Origin: Callipepla californica brunnescens
Taxonomy: Eukaryota > Chordata > Aves > Galliformes > Odontophoridae
Direction of reading: 5' to 3'
Assembly: GCA_023055505.1 (NCBI GenBank)
Contig: JALIRH010000007.1
Coordinates: 15,234,273 to 15,298,272 of the forward strand
DNA length: 64,000 bases
Shown here: positions 46,916 through 59,103 of the stretch, one piece after another
How the letters are laid out: each line of letters begins with the position of its first letter
Numbering within the stretch: the first letter of the stretch is position 1
Notes under the pieces: model-generated
The model's database searches: none
What the model was told of the DNA's origin: nothing
Seen by the model: the letters and a program-made list of their open reading frames with translations, nothing else
Made by a program: the position numbers and the translations under genes

Positions 46916-49900
46916 TCTGATTAATAGCATAGTGTGGAATAGCTAGCTAGTAGTTATTATTGCTGCTCAGTGTTTAGTCTCACTCAAAAACAAAATTCTG
47001 AGTCCACAAAATACTTACTCATGTAAGACTGAAATATCCTTTCATACCCAGGAAGACAGTGGATTTAAACAAGCAAGCTGCATTGATTATTTTAAGGTTT
47101 TATCATTTACTGGTATCTATTAAGATTTTCAGAGAACCGGGTTTTCAGTGGAGGTAGCTCTCCCAGCTTAGTTACTCAGCTGTTTTGTTCTCCTGATTCG
47201 TCTTCTTTCTAAAATCTATGTTCAGTGAACATGTGGGGGAGTTGAAACCACCACTGCTTGTGGAGCTTGTTTACAAGATGTGAAACTCCCACATCAGTTT
47301 CATTTGGGGCTTCTTCAGGCTTTCAGGCTGATGGAGGAAAAATAAAAAAAAAAAAACACTAAAAAGATTTCTTCAAAGATATATAAAGCAAAAGGCCACA
47401 AACAAAAAAAGTGTACCTTACACAAATCCATTTCTAGGTATGATAAAAGAGAAGGATGAAGCAAGAAAAAGGTCATATTACTTTGTGACTTGTATGATCA
47501 AATGCATGTGAATGCAGGAGCTCTACATCTTCAGCACAAATGAATGCCATGCCCACAGTTCCAGCAACCTTTATGCTTCTGAATTGCTTCTCAAAGCTTC
47601 CATCTTTCTCTTTTCATGCAGTCTTGCTGATTTTTTTTTTTTCCCCCAAGAGAAAATAAACAGAATACAACATGACCTTCTATCTTTGTCTGGCTCGTTC
47701 TTCTCTCCACCTTTTCATCATGTTCAGAAATGCTTCTCCTTTGCTTCTCACCTGTCCACTGCTTGAATTCCTGTCTCATTCATGTCTCCACTGTAAGGTG
47801 GTAGCATGTTGCACGTAACTTTTCATTACCTTACCAGAAGTTGTAAGTAACAACATTTGCTTCAGATAATAGAGAGCTTTGCATCTAGCTTATTGCTAAT
47901 GTTTCTTGATTCAGCTGATCTAAGGTGTATCTACACCTCAGAATCTGCTGTGTCTGTTTAGCTATAGTTCCTCCACTGGGAAGCTATTTATTTAGAGGCA
48001 GTTAATAGGAAAAAGAAACACCAGAGCATTGATTGACTTCAGGCTGTGTGGAGCAATGAGTGTAAATAGGACATATTTATTATTGTCCTTTGCTGATATT
48101 TTAAGACTAATGTGTCTTTAATTCTACAAAGATACAGTCCCTTTTAGAAAGCTGATGAGCTTTTTCTGCTGCAGTGTGTGATTCACATACAAACTGTGTC
48201 TTTCATCTGGGCGTTTAAACCAGGCAGTCTGCATGCAAAACATCTCTGAGCCACCAGACATCTCTTAAAAGCATATAAAAGTCACTGCTGTAGTCTGAGC
48301 ATTTCATTTCTTCTGATGAGTTACTACTGCAACCATTTGTAAAGAAAATACACACGTGCTCTATCTTTTAAGATGTAAAGAGAGTACTGCCATAGAAGAC
48401 TGTTGTGCCATTTCTTGAATGAAGCATAGAGAATGTTCTAGTTGACTGTGGTCTGTGAATTATACAGCTGAACCAAGGGAAATGCAACTGCTGTAGCCAG
48501 GTTCACACCCTCATAACCTATGTAAGGAGCTCCTGCTGCCACAAGAGCTGTGAGACCAGCGTTATTAGATTTGTTTAGAGCTAAGCCAGAAAATAACAGA
48601 GCTCCTCTTGTTCCCTGCTTGAAAATCAGCCTGTGACAAACAGTGAGAAATGAATGCTCTCCTTCCCTGTTGCATCAGGTTTCAGTGCTGTGGATATCTA
48701 AAGACATCCTGAAGACTGATTGCACTCCAGTCCTGCAGTTTCATTTATCAGCGGGGAATTTTTCAGTTTTGCAAAGAAAATTAAAGCGTTTTCCTTCAAT
48801 TCTGTGAGTTGTTATTGATATTAAAAAAGCTGCATAGGAAGCAAAATATAATGAGCAGATGTATTGCTGGAACTAAAATTGAGCGTTTAGGATTCCACTG
48901 GAAGAAATGATACCTGGCTGAAAAATGAATGTCTGTAATGGGAAAAAAAAAAAAAAAAAGACAAATCTGAAAGAAATAACTCACTCGTTGCTTTGGTAAG
49001 ACTCCTTCCTCTTTCTCTCTTTTCCTTCCCATCATGAAAACTGGGATCTCTGTGATCTGCCCTGCTATTGCACTAGTTTAAGAAGGATTCTGACTGCCTC
49101 CTTGCTCTGGCACCTTGACATTTGATCTCTGTTATCAAAAACTTTTCCAGTTGTTTTAGTCTTTGCCATTACTCTGGCTTCTGCAGGGAATAAATTAGCG
49201 TAGGTGAACTTGTAGCACTGATTTTTGTGATTAATCTCTGAGGATATTTGAGTGGGGAGTGAGTTGTACCTTGTCCTTAGTGCTCATTCCCCCTGTATAC
49301 CAGTCTTACCAGTAGGACTTACCTCAGCGGATACTAAAAATTCACAGATTGGTGGCTTGGAATGATTCATGATGTAGCTGCAGGCAAACTTGTACCAGAC
49401 GTGAAATCAAGATAGGCTCATAGACATAACACAGTTAACATAAGGATGGTAACCTGTATTTACAAGATTCAAGTGAAATTCAAAGTGTTTTAAGAAGAAA
49501 ACTGTGCTCTGATAATGTTTTTGTTTTTTTAATTGAATATCAGAATTTTTTGCTAAAAATTTGGGAGGAGGAAATTTTTTTTTTCCTTACATATCATGTA
49601 ATTAGGGATTTTGTGTACTTGCAACAAGGTTTGTACAGATTTCAAGAAGGTTTCAGCTCTTCCATTTCTTATCTCTAGTTGTAACAGCTAATCCTTTCCT
49701 TTGACATCAATGCTTCAGTTGTAAGAAACTTACATGCGGTGGTGCAGGATGCAAAGTAGGTCACAATGAGAAGATAACATTTTGTTCCAGGGTTCATGAG
49801 TCTGTCTTACCCCCTCTGGGTACAGATTATGTTTCAGGACATTTGAATAACAGCATAAAAAAATCAGTTCCCTTTATAGCTAAATGAACTATGAATTAAA

Positions 49901-50458
49901 TTTGTTATCAGATGACCAGTAGCTGCTAAGCATTTTCCAGCTGAGTACGCTAATAAACCTATTTACTCTTGCTGCACGAGCAAGCACAGGCCCATTAGCC
50001 ACAAATGCCTTTAGCAATATTCTGTGACATATAGAAGGTCATTCTCCTTGCATTGTCTTCATATCTTTATAGTTTAATGGTTAGCAAAAAGAACAGCTGC
50101 AATAGTTCTATTGAGTAGCTAATTAGTAATTTAAAACTGCAGTTGTAGGATTTTTATCCCCTTTAACCTCATTCTGATGGATTAATGCTTTATATGCATT
50201 TACTTTGAAAACTCTAGATTTAAACTGCAATCACCTGTAGTAATTTAAATTGTCAGAGACTTTATTAAAACATGGTGCCAAAATACCTTGCATATCAAAA
50301 AGCCTCATCTTGCTCTTGCTCATTATTCAACAATTGAATATTTGCTGGCAAAAAGTCTCAAGCAATGGATAGAACAGAAGCTCCTGGGTGATTTAATTTG
50401 CCATAGGCTCTGACAGGTGCTGTGTGGTTTCCCCTTCTGTGACGTCTGCAGGACAAGA

Positions 50459-50563
50459 TCAGTTTTCTAATAGACTTCTCAGAATCTGTTGCACCTCTTC
50501 AAGCTTCTGCAGTAGGATTACCACAATGAAAAGGATGACTGCCTTTATTATCAGTATGGTCAT
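50459..50563 (-). CDS. Candidate microprotein ORF with one membrane helix
   Basis: The minus-strand frame encodes 34 residues from MTILIIKAVI, with a hydrophobic stretch of about 18 residues followed by a charged amphipathic segment (QKLEEVQQILRSLLEN) up to the stop. The frame stays open upstream to 50647 (HKGEWKASIEVIAIITKEN precedes the methionine), so it could be a last coding exon rather than a complete protein. No family is recognised; it does not match the small calcium-pump regulators I know. Against it: it is short, there is no clear promoter or polyadenylation site, and the plus strand of the same segment is also open. A chance frame is quite possible. Confidence 0.22.
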   Translation of the reverse strand: MTILIIKAVILFIVVILLQKLEEVQQILRSLLEN

Positions 50564-51652
50564 GTTTTCCTTAGTGATTATAGCAATGACTTCTATGCTT
50601 GCTTTCCACTCTCCCTTGTGAGTATTTATCACGAGGACCTGGCCTGTTCACAGTGAGTTCACATCACAGGAAGCATAAATGGGAGACAAAAGAACCAATT
50701 TCACTTTGCTTTTCAGGAGCAATAAACTTTTTGATGTTTCTCATTGAAGTTACAGAGCATTGCTTCTGTTCTGCTTAATCAGAGCAACAGTTCATTTAAA
50801 TTTATGTCCTACTGGAAGGAGTGAGAGGAATCTGAAAGAAAACAATACATCTGAACCCATTCCATCTACAAAAAGCCTATTGTGTGTGCTCCCTTCTAGA
50901 GAAGGGATATCCAATCCAATAAGATTCAATTGTTCCTATCACTGCCTCATTTTTTTTATTTTTTAAGTTACTGCACTATGTAAGCTCCTCAAGCTTATAA
51001 GAGGGATTTAAGCATCTGCTTACATTTTCTAGGGATTCTGGGTCTTCATTTCACATTTCAATTTGCTTAGAGTTATTTATGAGTTTCTATCATTCTGCTA
51101 CAACCTGGTAGAATCTTTCTATAATTATTTGCACCAGGGCCATAATAAAAGAAGAAAAAATATATTTAACAGGTTAGAAATATTATCAGAAGATAGTGAT
51201 ATTTTTATTTTCTTTCACATAAAAGATACTAGAAATAAGTTGAATGACAGTATATCCCTACTTAAAATCATTTTCAGTTTTCCTGAGAGATACTTAACTG
51301 TTCACAGTTTAGCTGGAAAAAAAAAAAAAAACAAAAAAAAAAACCAATGATGTGAAGTTACTGAAGTATTAAATGAGAATTAGTATCAGCAGGAAACTTC
51401 AACACTAACTGTGGGACGCTTTATGTCATGATGTGAAGCTATCTGCCTTAGGGTGACCTGTTCTTGGAGAAATATAGTTGGTTATATTCTTTTTTCTGGA
51501 TTAGTTGCTGTATGTCAGGAACCCTTCACCTTGCTTAGCCTCTGTGTCTGTGTGTTCTTTGAGCTCTGCTTGTGTTGATTTTTTTGAGTGGAAGGGCTCT
51601 CCTAGCTTAGCTTGTGTAAAGGCAAAGGGACCACCACAAACAAAGAGGTGTT

Positions 51653-51896
51653 GCAAAAGGAAGGAAAAATGAATGCTTACCTGTCTCTGAGGATCTAAGC
51701 TCACAGGGAAAGAACTGCAAAGGAGGAATCTCCAACAAGAAATCCTTCTATGATGGCAGTCAGTCTTTAAATGAGGTCTAAGAGGGGTGGAGCCTGGGTC
51801 CACCCCTTCTGGTCACAGGGGTGAATTGCCTTCACCTGTTCTCCCAGGGCTGACTGGATCTTTCTTTCAGGTGCTCAATCAGTGGTTCAGGACTCA
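51653..51896 (+). repeat. LTR-like repeat, copy D, with adjoining purine tract
   Basis: The repeat proper runs 51673-51896, starting TGCTTACCTGTCTCTG and ending GTTCAGGACTCA (TG...CA). A purine tract (CAAAAGGAAGGAAAAATGAA, 51653-51672) lies directly before TG, as a polypurine tract does before a 3' LTR. A TATA-like TTTAAAT is at 51766-51772, followed by GAGGTCTAAGAGGGGTGGAG, and GAAGGCAATTCACC lies in complement further on. It is in the opposite orientation to copies A-C. It is probably the 3' LTR of a truncated element or a solo LTR. No internal retroviral sequence is recognised upstream. Confidence 0.6.
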
Positions 51897-53209
51897 GTGG
51901 ACTCAGTAGTCAGCTTGTCTCACAGCTTTTTGCACACTTGCTCTCGTTGTAGGTAGAATGTAATTTGGCCTCTTCTGTTTTTGATGAAGGCCTCTTCCTA
52001 GTACTAGTAGGAGTTAAGTGGACAGTCTTGGTTAAGGCCTTCAGCTAGCCTTTCTCAATTTTGTTGTGAATGCATGTGTAAGGAAATTATAAGCTCTTGC
52101 TGGCACAGCAAAGTGTTTTTCAATGCCTTTGACGTTCTTATATTAAAAGTTCCAAAGTATCATTTCATCTGTATGAATGAGAGTTTGAGGAACTCTTACA
52201 TGAGAGTGTTTTTTGTTTTTTTTTTTAATTTAAATGCATAGGACAAAATTGTGGTAACAGGTCAGCTGACTTCCTCACTCCGTCAGTTTATATTCTCTGT
52301 GAACCTGACCTCTAGATGCAGTGTTTGAGAACACATAGTGTTCCGGTTCTTCTTCCAAACTGTACCTCATTCTACTAAACAGCATTCTTCTGTGTTTTCT
52401 TTATGTGGGGATCAAGCTGCCAGTAGTTAATCCTTTGGTCTCTCTACAGCAACAGTGAACAGGCAATCTCAGAACCTCCAAATGATTGATTATGTAAAAT
52501 CTTTGTTCACATCGAGGCAGTATTCTTGTAGAAGAAACAAAGCTCTTAAAATATAGAACATAAATCCCCAAACCTAAATCTTTAAGAATAAGAATAGAGC
52601 ATCAAATACATGCACACTGACTACAGTGTTTTTTGTCAGTCTTCTGAAAGAATGTGTCTTTCTTTTTTTGTACACGTTCATCTACAGAAATTTACTGGGG
52701 TAAAACAATTGCTTTTACATAAGCACATGTAATTTTGAAATTCCTCAAGCAATTTGTCTAAAAACAACAACAACAACAACAACAACAAACTTATACCAAA
52801 ATCAGTTGGAAAAAGGGGTGGAGAAATTCTGAGCCTTAAGTCACTGAAACCTTTTGTGGCGTTCCAGGAACTCTTCAGTCAACTAGGGCACTGTAGCAGT
52901 TGGGTGCAGCCCATTCTTGATCATTGGGAAAAACCTTCTGGGGTCTACTAGGGTATCTGTGCTTTTAAACCCATACCTGCATCAGCTGTTTGCTGACTGA
53001 CTTTACCACATCTGTTTGTGTGTCATCCTATTCCCCCATTGGGAGGGTTAGTCCTGCCCTCCCTTCATGTTTTTCATCAGCAGGATAGTGCAGCACCAGT
53101 AGAAGACAAACAGGAGCTTTCTCCCATCATCCCACCTGCCCAACTGCAGTCTTTTGAACGTAACATCATATATATCATACCAAAATACACATCATATGTA
53201 TTTTGGCCA
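51897..53209. other. No gene recognised; (AAC)n microsatellite
   Basis: An AAC repeat of nine units lies at 52763-52789. T runs occur near 52209-52225. Nothing else is recognised. Confidence 0.5.
52763..52789. repeat. (AAC)n microsatellite
   Basis: About nine AAC units in tandem. Low-complexity, no context. Confidence 0.9.
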
Positions 53210-53366
53210 AAGAAGCTATTGATGTCCCATCCTTGGAGGTGCTCAATCCTAGGTTGGTTGGGGCCCTAGGGCAGCCTGATCCAGTGAGTGGATCCAATCC
53301 CCATAGCAGGGGATTGGAACTGGATGGGCTTTAAAATTCTTTCCAAATCAAAGAATCACAGAATGA
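53210..53366 (+). mobile_element. CR1 3' end fragment
   Basis: Forward CR1 text: GATGTCCCATCCTTGGAGG, TGCTCAATCCTAGGTTGG, GGGCCCTAGGGCAGCCTGAT, GGGGATTGGAACTGGATGG, then TTCTTTCCAAATCAAAGAAT and the tail. It belongs to a subfamily with GGGGCCCT...GGCAGCCTGAT before the 3' UTR, unlike the 40 kb copy. Confidence 0.9.
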
Positions 53367-53827
53367 GTTGATGTATAATAGACAAATAAAGCTATTGCTC
53401 CACACCCTCACAGCTACAGTTTCCTAATAATTTTGTAGAGGTTTAGCTACAAAAAAGAATCAGAATTTCTATACTTTCAACACAAGTTTTGTGTGAGCTA
53501 TTCACACAGGTTCTGTTTCTAGGTGTGGTTTTAAAGTCCTTTCCAAGAGTGTACCAGCACAGGTTCCATTTTCAGTAGCAGTAGGAGGCTGCAGAAGTAT
53601 GGCTAACTGGAGTCTAACACTTATGGACAGTATCTGAGTTCTTAGCTCAGTGGGTTTCACTGGGGTAAGAACAGAACATAATATTGTCCTAGGGAGAAAG
53701 TTAACCTCTGTCTTATTTTCATAGAACTTACATTTAACATAATTGTAATAATAATTAAAAAAAAAATAAAAAATGAAGCGTGTTAGCATTCCTGAATGAA
53801 ATGGGTAATATTGGAGGTAGCTGTATT

Positions 53828-53895
53828 GGATGGTTGGATTAGATGATCACAGAATCACAGATCTTAGAGATCTTTCCCAACCTAAATGATTAGTT
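53828..53895 (+). mobile_element. Degraded CR1 3' tip
   Basis: GATGGTTGGATTAGATGATC, then an intrusion CACAGAATCACAG, then TCTTAGAGATCTTTCCCAAC and CTAAATGATT. This matches the last 60 bases of CR1, with a small internal insertion that itself looks like tail text. Confidence 0.8.
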
Positions 53896-56171
53896 GAAAT
53901 ATAAAGGGACATCCCACCCCCCTTTGATTCAAATACATGAAAGGAGGAGTTCCCAATAGTTTTGGGTTTCTTTAATTGTTCACCTTAGGTGAGGACCACC
54001 TGTAGCATTCCCAAGCCTCCTTGAGACCTGAGATTTCTCATATGTCAAATATGTTCCTTGGAAACAATAAAACTTTCTGAATAAAAATAACAGTAGTGGT
54101 GTGCTTAGAAATAACAACAGGGATGTGCTTGGAAACAAAATGTTTGGACTAGGAGATGCTTATTAGTTAAAGCCATTGACAGAGCAAATCAGGGTTTATT
54201 TCTACAGCTTGTCTGTAAGCAAAGGATAAATTGTTTTTTTTTCATTATCTTATAAGGTAGGTACAAACATATAAACTAAAATGCAGAATTGCACATTCAA
54301 AGATCCTCTTTCATATCTACTGCTTTTGTTGTCATGTTAGTTTCTGTCCAACATTGCTCTCTCTCAAGTTGCTTTGACTTTACTTGGGATTTTCCAGTCA
54401 GCATCACTCTTGTCTGTAAAAGAATTTTTATTTAATTATGTATTTTATCTATATTTTAGTGTTTTCCAGTGCTCAGTGAAATCTTTATTCTTTTTAATGT
54501 AATTATGGTATTCTGTTTTCCTTTTTTACTCATTTGACATAATCTGAATCTGCTTTGGAACTGTGTGAATAAGTATTACAGTAAGTATCCTGAAATATTC
54601 TATTGCGAGTGCTTTTGGGGACCTTATATTTCTTTTTAATATATTTGTTTTGCATTTGAGATTTCTCTTATGCTGGTAGGTTAGAAAATACACAGAACTG
54701 ACTGATTAACAAGGACCAGTCTAACATTCATTCACAATATAACTAGTTGATCCCTAAAATAAACAAGAAAGTACATTTTCAGAAAATAAGGATAGAAAAG
54801 AACTGCATGGAACCTTTGCCCCTGTAAGGTCGGTGATCCTTAGTGGATATTTGGTCTAACCTGATTTTCCGCTCTTCCAGAAAGACCATAATATCTTCTA
54901 TGAATTTGTACCTCTGTTTTATGATCCTTGCTCTTAAAAAGTTCAGCTAATGTTTGACCTGAGTCTTCCCTGTTTCAGAATAAGCTCATTATTTTTTTGC
55001 ATATGAAAGTTTAAATAGATTTTTCTTTCCCTTTAGCAACAGCCTTTCATGTACCTTGTCAGTTTTATCTCTTTTAGACCAAAAGGAAAATATACTTTCA
55101 GTCTTTTGTCGTAAGTGAAGTTTCGAAAAGCTTTGCTCAGTTCTTTTCTCAAATCTGCATGTAGCTGTGGCTCTAACCTGCACTGGATGTAGAAGGAGTA
55201 GGACTTCCCATGTGTTGTATCTCATACTCTTGTTTATGCACCCACTATAGTGCTTATTTTTTCTATAGATAGCACGATACTGTCTACTCATATTTCACTT
55301 TAGACTGTATAGTAACTGACTATAGTAACAGGCCACTTTTCTGTTGAACAGTCTCATGAGTGCTTCTCCACATCTTGCAATTAATTAGTCTCTGACCAGG
55401 CCAGTAACTGACATAGAAATACGCAAGCACTTGTGAATTCCTTGGTTTGGCCATTCTATATCTTATATTGCCCTTCAGTGTTGTATGACAAAAGAGAAAT
55501 TTAACATGCTGCTGAAATCTTGGAAGACTGACCTTTGCTATGTTTTGCATAGGAAATTTGAATTTCTCTCTTTTTTTTCCTGAAGACTGAGAACTCAGAA
55601 AATAAGGGTACTGCTGAATATAATAGAATACACCAATTTTATTTTAAAGCTGTTTTTAATTCCAGCATCTACTTTAAGCAAAGTACCGTGTATCAAATTA
55701 CCAGATATTCTGAAAATTGTTTTCACAGTTAGACTTTAAGATAGTATATACGGATTATACTAATGGTCATCGATGTGATTCCAGCTTTTGAAAATATTTT
55801 ATGTTACCGATTAACTTTTTTTTCCTGTGACAAATGTGGAACAAGGCTATTGGATAGGAAACTTAAAGATGGAGTATATCATCCTCACTCATTCTTTCTT
55901 TGTTTCATTTTGTTTCTTAAGTTTAAGTTTTGGGTTTTCTTTGAGTAGATTATTTGCACAACCTCTCAGCATTTCCAAGTTTTTGATATGACTTTTTCAG
56001 ATCTTGCTTTTAAAGCAAACTATAATTATGTAATTGCTTAAATGAGGTGAATCTCCTAAAATAATACTGAAGATATGGTTTAAAATTAGGAATCCTTATG
56101 AGGAAGATGATTAGGGCAAATACATACCCTATAGTTGTATGTAGAGGCAGAAGGGAACGGAGTCAGAAATA
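53896..56171. other. No gene recognised
   Basis: AT-rich sequence. The minus-strand frame 55291-54989 (100 codons) is lysine- and arginine-rich without a motif, and I treat it as chance. No repeats are recognised. Confidence 0.5.
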
Positions 56172-56345
56172 GAACCCCAGAATGGCTGAGCTTGGCTGGG
56201 ACCTCTGGGTTCTTTTTGGCCCAACCCCTGCTCCAGTTGGGACACCCAGAGCAGCATGCCCAGCACCTCATCCTTGCAGCTTTTGGAGATCACCAAGCAG
56301 GAGAATTCACAACCTCTGTGTAACCTATGCCAGCACTCTAATACA
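56172..56345 (-). mobile_element. CR1 fragment (old, diverged)
   Basis: The plus strand shows AGAATGGCTGAGCTTGGCTG, GGACCTCTGGGTTC, CCAACCCCTGCTCCAG, CAGAGCAGCATGCCCAGCAC, GGCTTTTGGAGATCACCAAG-like text and CACAACCTCTGTGTAACCTA, in the order of the complement of a CR1 3' UTR. Several substitutions and small gaps mark an older copy than the 3.4 kb one. The plus-strand open frames here are shadows. Confidence 0.85.
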
Positions 56346-57772
56346 TTCCAGGCTTAGTTTTCTGGGAAAACAGTCGTAAGTTGTACATCAGAAGCTGTTT
56401 CTCCAACAGTTTGGCTCTTCTGCTACTCACCATAACATCCCATTCTTCTTCAAGATCCCTTAAGTCCTGGATGGGATGAAGAAAGAACTGATGAGTTGAC
56501 AGTGTCTTAAGAATCAGATGAGAAGTGTATCTTGGATGTATAATGCTTGAGAAGAAGAGAACAAGGACTAGGTACAGCCTTACAGGGAAGAGAACTACAG
56601 AACTTCATTTTGAGAACTGACGGACAAGAGATGCCCATGCTCAAAACCTCTAAACAGAAGAGTAAACAATGCTTTACTGCTGGGGCTTAGTACCCATTTC
56701 ATTTGTTCATTTCAGTAGTCAGCTGAATCTAGGGAAGAAACTTCAGATATGATAGGGATATCTTCAATCATAGTTAGAATAAATAAATAAATAAATAAAC
56801 CCAAACTCATTAGTCTTAGCAATTTTTTGATGCAATCTACTATAGTTGGATGAGATGCTGCTTGAATTTATTTAAAATCTGTCCAGAAATTGGAAAGGTG
56901 GAAGCTTCTTCAATGTGTAGAAGGGTTTGTAAAATACGTCCTGTAGTGCTGCTTCAGAAAAGAAGGAAAGGATTTTAAAAAATCGAAATCATTTAAGGTT
57001 AATCATGTCTCTGAGATTATAAAGCAAGTTTTGAGAAACTGTCTTGCCTGAGGCTGCTGACTTTAGATTTCTCTCATCGTTAATCTTTCTTACATTGTGT
57101 GTCATATTCAGCTGCAGTAAGACAATTAAACTAAGAAATGTTAAAGATGGATATTATCCTCTCCACTTTACATCAGTGCAGTAGTTTATCTAGCAACTAA
57201 ATCACTGCAAAATCAAAATCTGTAGGACACAGAAAACATAATTTTCCTTCCTGAAAATAATTACATTGGTAATAGGTGCCTAAAAACAGTTGAGTCTTTT
57301 TGAGTAAGAGTAGGGAAAATTGAGTTTTGTTATACTAACAACACTTTCTCACAGAACTTGATAGTGTCATGTTAAGTGCAAAGTTTAACATAAAGACAAA
57401 AATCAGAAGTTGTTTTGACTGTCTTTTTCTTTGTTTTTACTACTTTTATTCATTTTTCCATTTCTGACAACGTGTTTTTATGATTTCTACAATTCCTGAC
57501 ATAAAAGAATGAAATTACAAAGCCATGCTGCCGAAGCCAGTTAGCACTGCCAACAGAAGTACTTGTTGACATCCTTGTCAATGGGCTTTCAGAGATTTGC
57601 GAGTTTTAAAAATTGCAAAATTTGATTTATTTCCTTTATGGCAGATTTCCAGAGTTGTGGATATTTGTTTTATTTGTTTTCTTTTTGTTCTCTTGTTTAC
57701 TTTCTGGTTTGGTTCGGTTTATGACTCTCAGGGTGAAAAATGAATGTTGAATGGAATTTTGTATTCATACAG
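56346..57772. other. No gene recognised; (AAAT)n microsatellite
   Basis: An AAAT repeat lies at 56778-56799. The rest has no recognised feature. Confidence 0.5.
56778..56799. repeat. (AAAT)n microsatellite
   Basis: Five AAAT units in tandem. Confidence 0.85.
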
Positions 57773-57812
57773 TATCACGGAATCATAGAGGTTGGAAGGG
57801 ACCTCTGGACAT
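57773..57812 (-). mobile_element. CR1 3' tip, 40 bp
   Basis: The plus strand reads TATCACGGAATCATAGAGG, then TTGGAAGGGACCTCTGGAC: only the terminal octamers and the first 3' UTR block of CR1 in complement. Among the shortest CR1 copies in the window. Confidence 0.85.
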
Positions 57813-59031
57813 TGGATATGTTTATTATGTCTCCACTAAAAAAACAAATAAGGTAGCCTTCCTACACCTCCTTAAGCATAATACAGAACGTCAGTGTAGT
57901 TACGCTAAACATTGTGTAGCTATTCTTCATTATTTAGAAAAGGGGAGATCTAGTTACACATTTGGCCTCCAAATTCAGTTATTTAATAGCATTCTGATAA
58001 GTCTGTTCATTCCATTTGAAGCTGCTGGTTTTCAAAGACTGCATCTATCCCATAGAACCAAGCAGTTTCAGTGTCATTTTCCTTGGAAAAGCTTTTCAAG
58101 GCCAAAATGGAATTAATCAGAATGAAAGGAACCCATGAGAATTTGGCTGATTGCATACTTGCATGTCATTGCCCAGTGTTACCTTGCAGCTCACATATAT
58201 ATCAGATATATATCCTGGGTTTAGATGTGGAAACCTCTTTGCCCTATTTTACCTATGAATCCATGCATTGTGTAGCAGCATTCAGAACAGTCATACTCAG
58301 CATTAAATGGTAGATATTTCATCTAATATTTGAATATTTAAAGCCAATCAAATCAAACACTTTTGATGGTGAGCCATATTCTGTGCTGGAATAATTCCAC
58401 TGACTTCTCCGGATTATAGATCCTGAAATAATTTTTCTCCTCTGGTTGTATTCCCTGTGAAAAAATGCTGAAAACACACTTGCACAAAACTCAGCTGAAA
58501 GAATGTTAAACCAATGGACTGAAGAAATCAAATCTGGAAGTGCCTATGGGCAAAAGCCAATTCAGCCTTAACTTCATTCCCTTGTGCATAGAGATTTTAA
58601 TTACATTATTGCAAACTTTTTCCCATGAAATCTACTCTCCTGTTTCATGTTGTGGTTTTTGTTTTGGTTTTTTTTCTTCTTTTTTCCTTCTTTCTCAATT
58701 CAGTGCAATTCTTACCCCTATTAAATCCAAGAAAATCTTGCAGTCATTTCCGATCCATCTCTGGCATCTATCACTGAGAACATAGACAGCTCTCTTAACT
58801 CTCCACTGTGGAAGCTGAGTACTGTTCAGGAGACAAGAACACCACATTGTCAAGACAATTGTTACTGCATACTGCTTCATGTTACAGGTTGTTGAGCCAT
58901 TCCCAAAGTCTTTTTTAAATGGTCATGGTTCCTTTTTCCCTCCACTCTGAAAGAGGTCAGTTACTCAGGAAGGCAAGTTCTCTGAATTTTACTTTTTGGC
59001 TTTTCTTATTTCAATTAAGGCTTCCTTTCAG

Positions 59032-59103
59032 GAAAAGATGTGCCAAGAAAGCAGCAGCTTGGCAAAATACGGACTTGTCAGCTTGGGCTCTGAAGCATTA
59101 CAG
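59032..59103 (+). CDS. Exon-like segment (candidate only)
   Basis: A 72-base segment sits between an acceptor-like CTTCCTTTCAG (59021-59031) and a donor-like GTATGC (59104). It is in frame for exactly 24 codons (EKMCQESSSLAKYGLVSLGS then EALQ), so it would be a symmetric phase-0 exon, and its codons look balanced. The frame is also open on both sides (58996-59352), which weakens the argument. No protein family is recognised and no neighbouring exon was found. Confidence 0.2.

Larger units (their letters stand above)
44737..51672. other. No gene recognised over 6.9 kb, apart from weak candidates
   Basis: This stretch holds a diverged tandem duplication (46727-46915), an A run at about 48942-48958, a conserved-looking AT-rich block near 49.9-50.4 kb and the small membrane-like ORF at 50459-50563. 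A-rich runs lie at 51316-51342. I see no CR1, mariner or CpG island. Confidence 0.5.
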
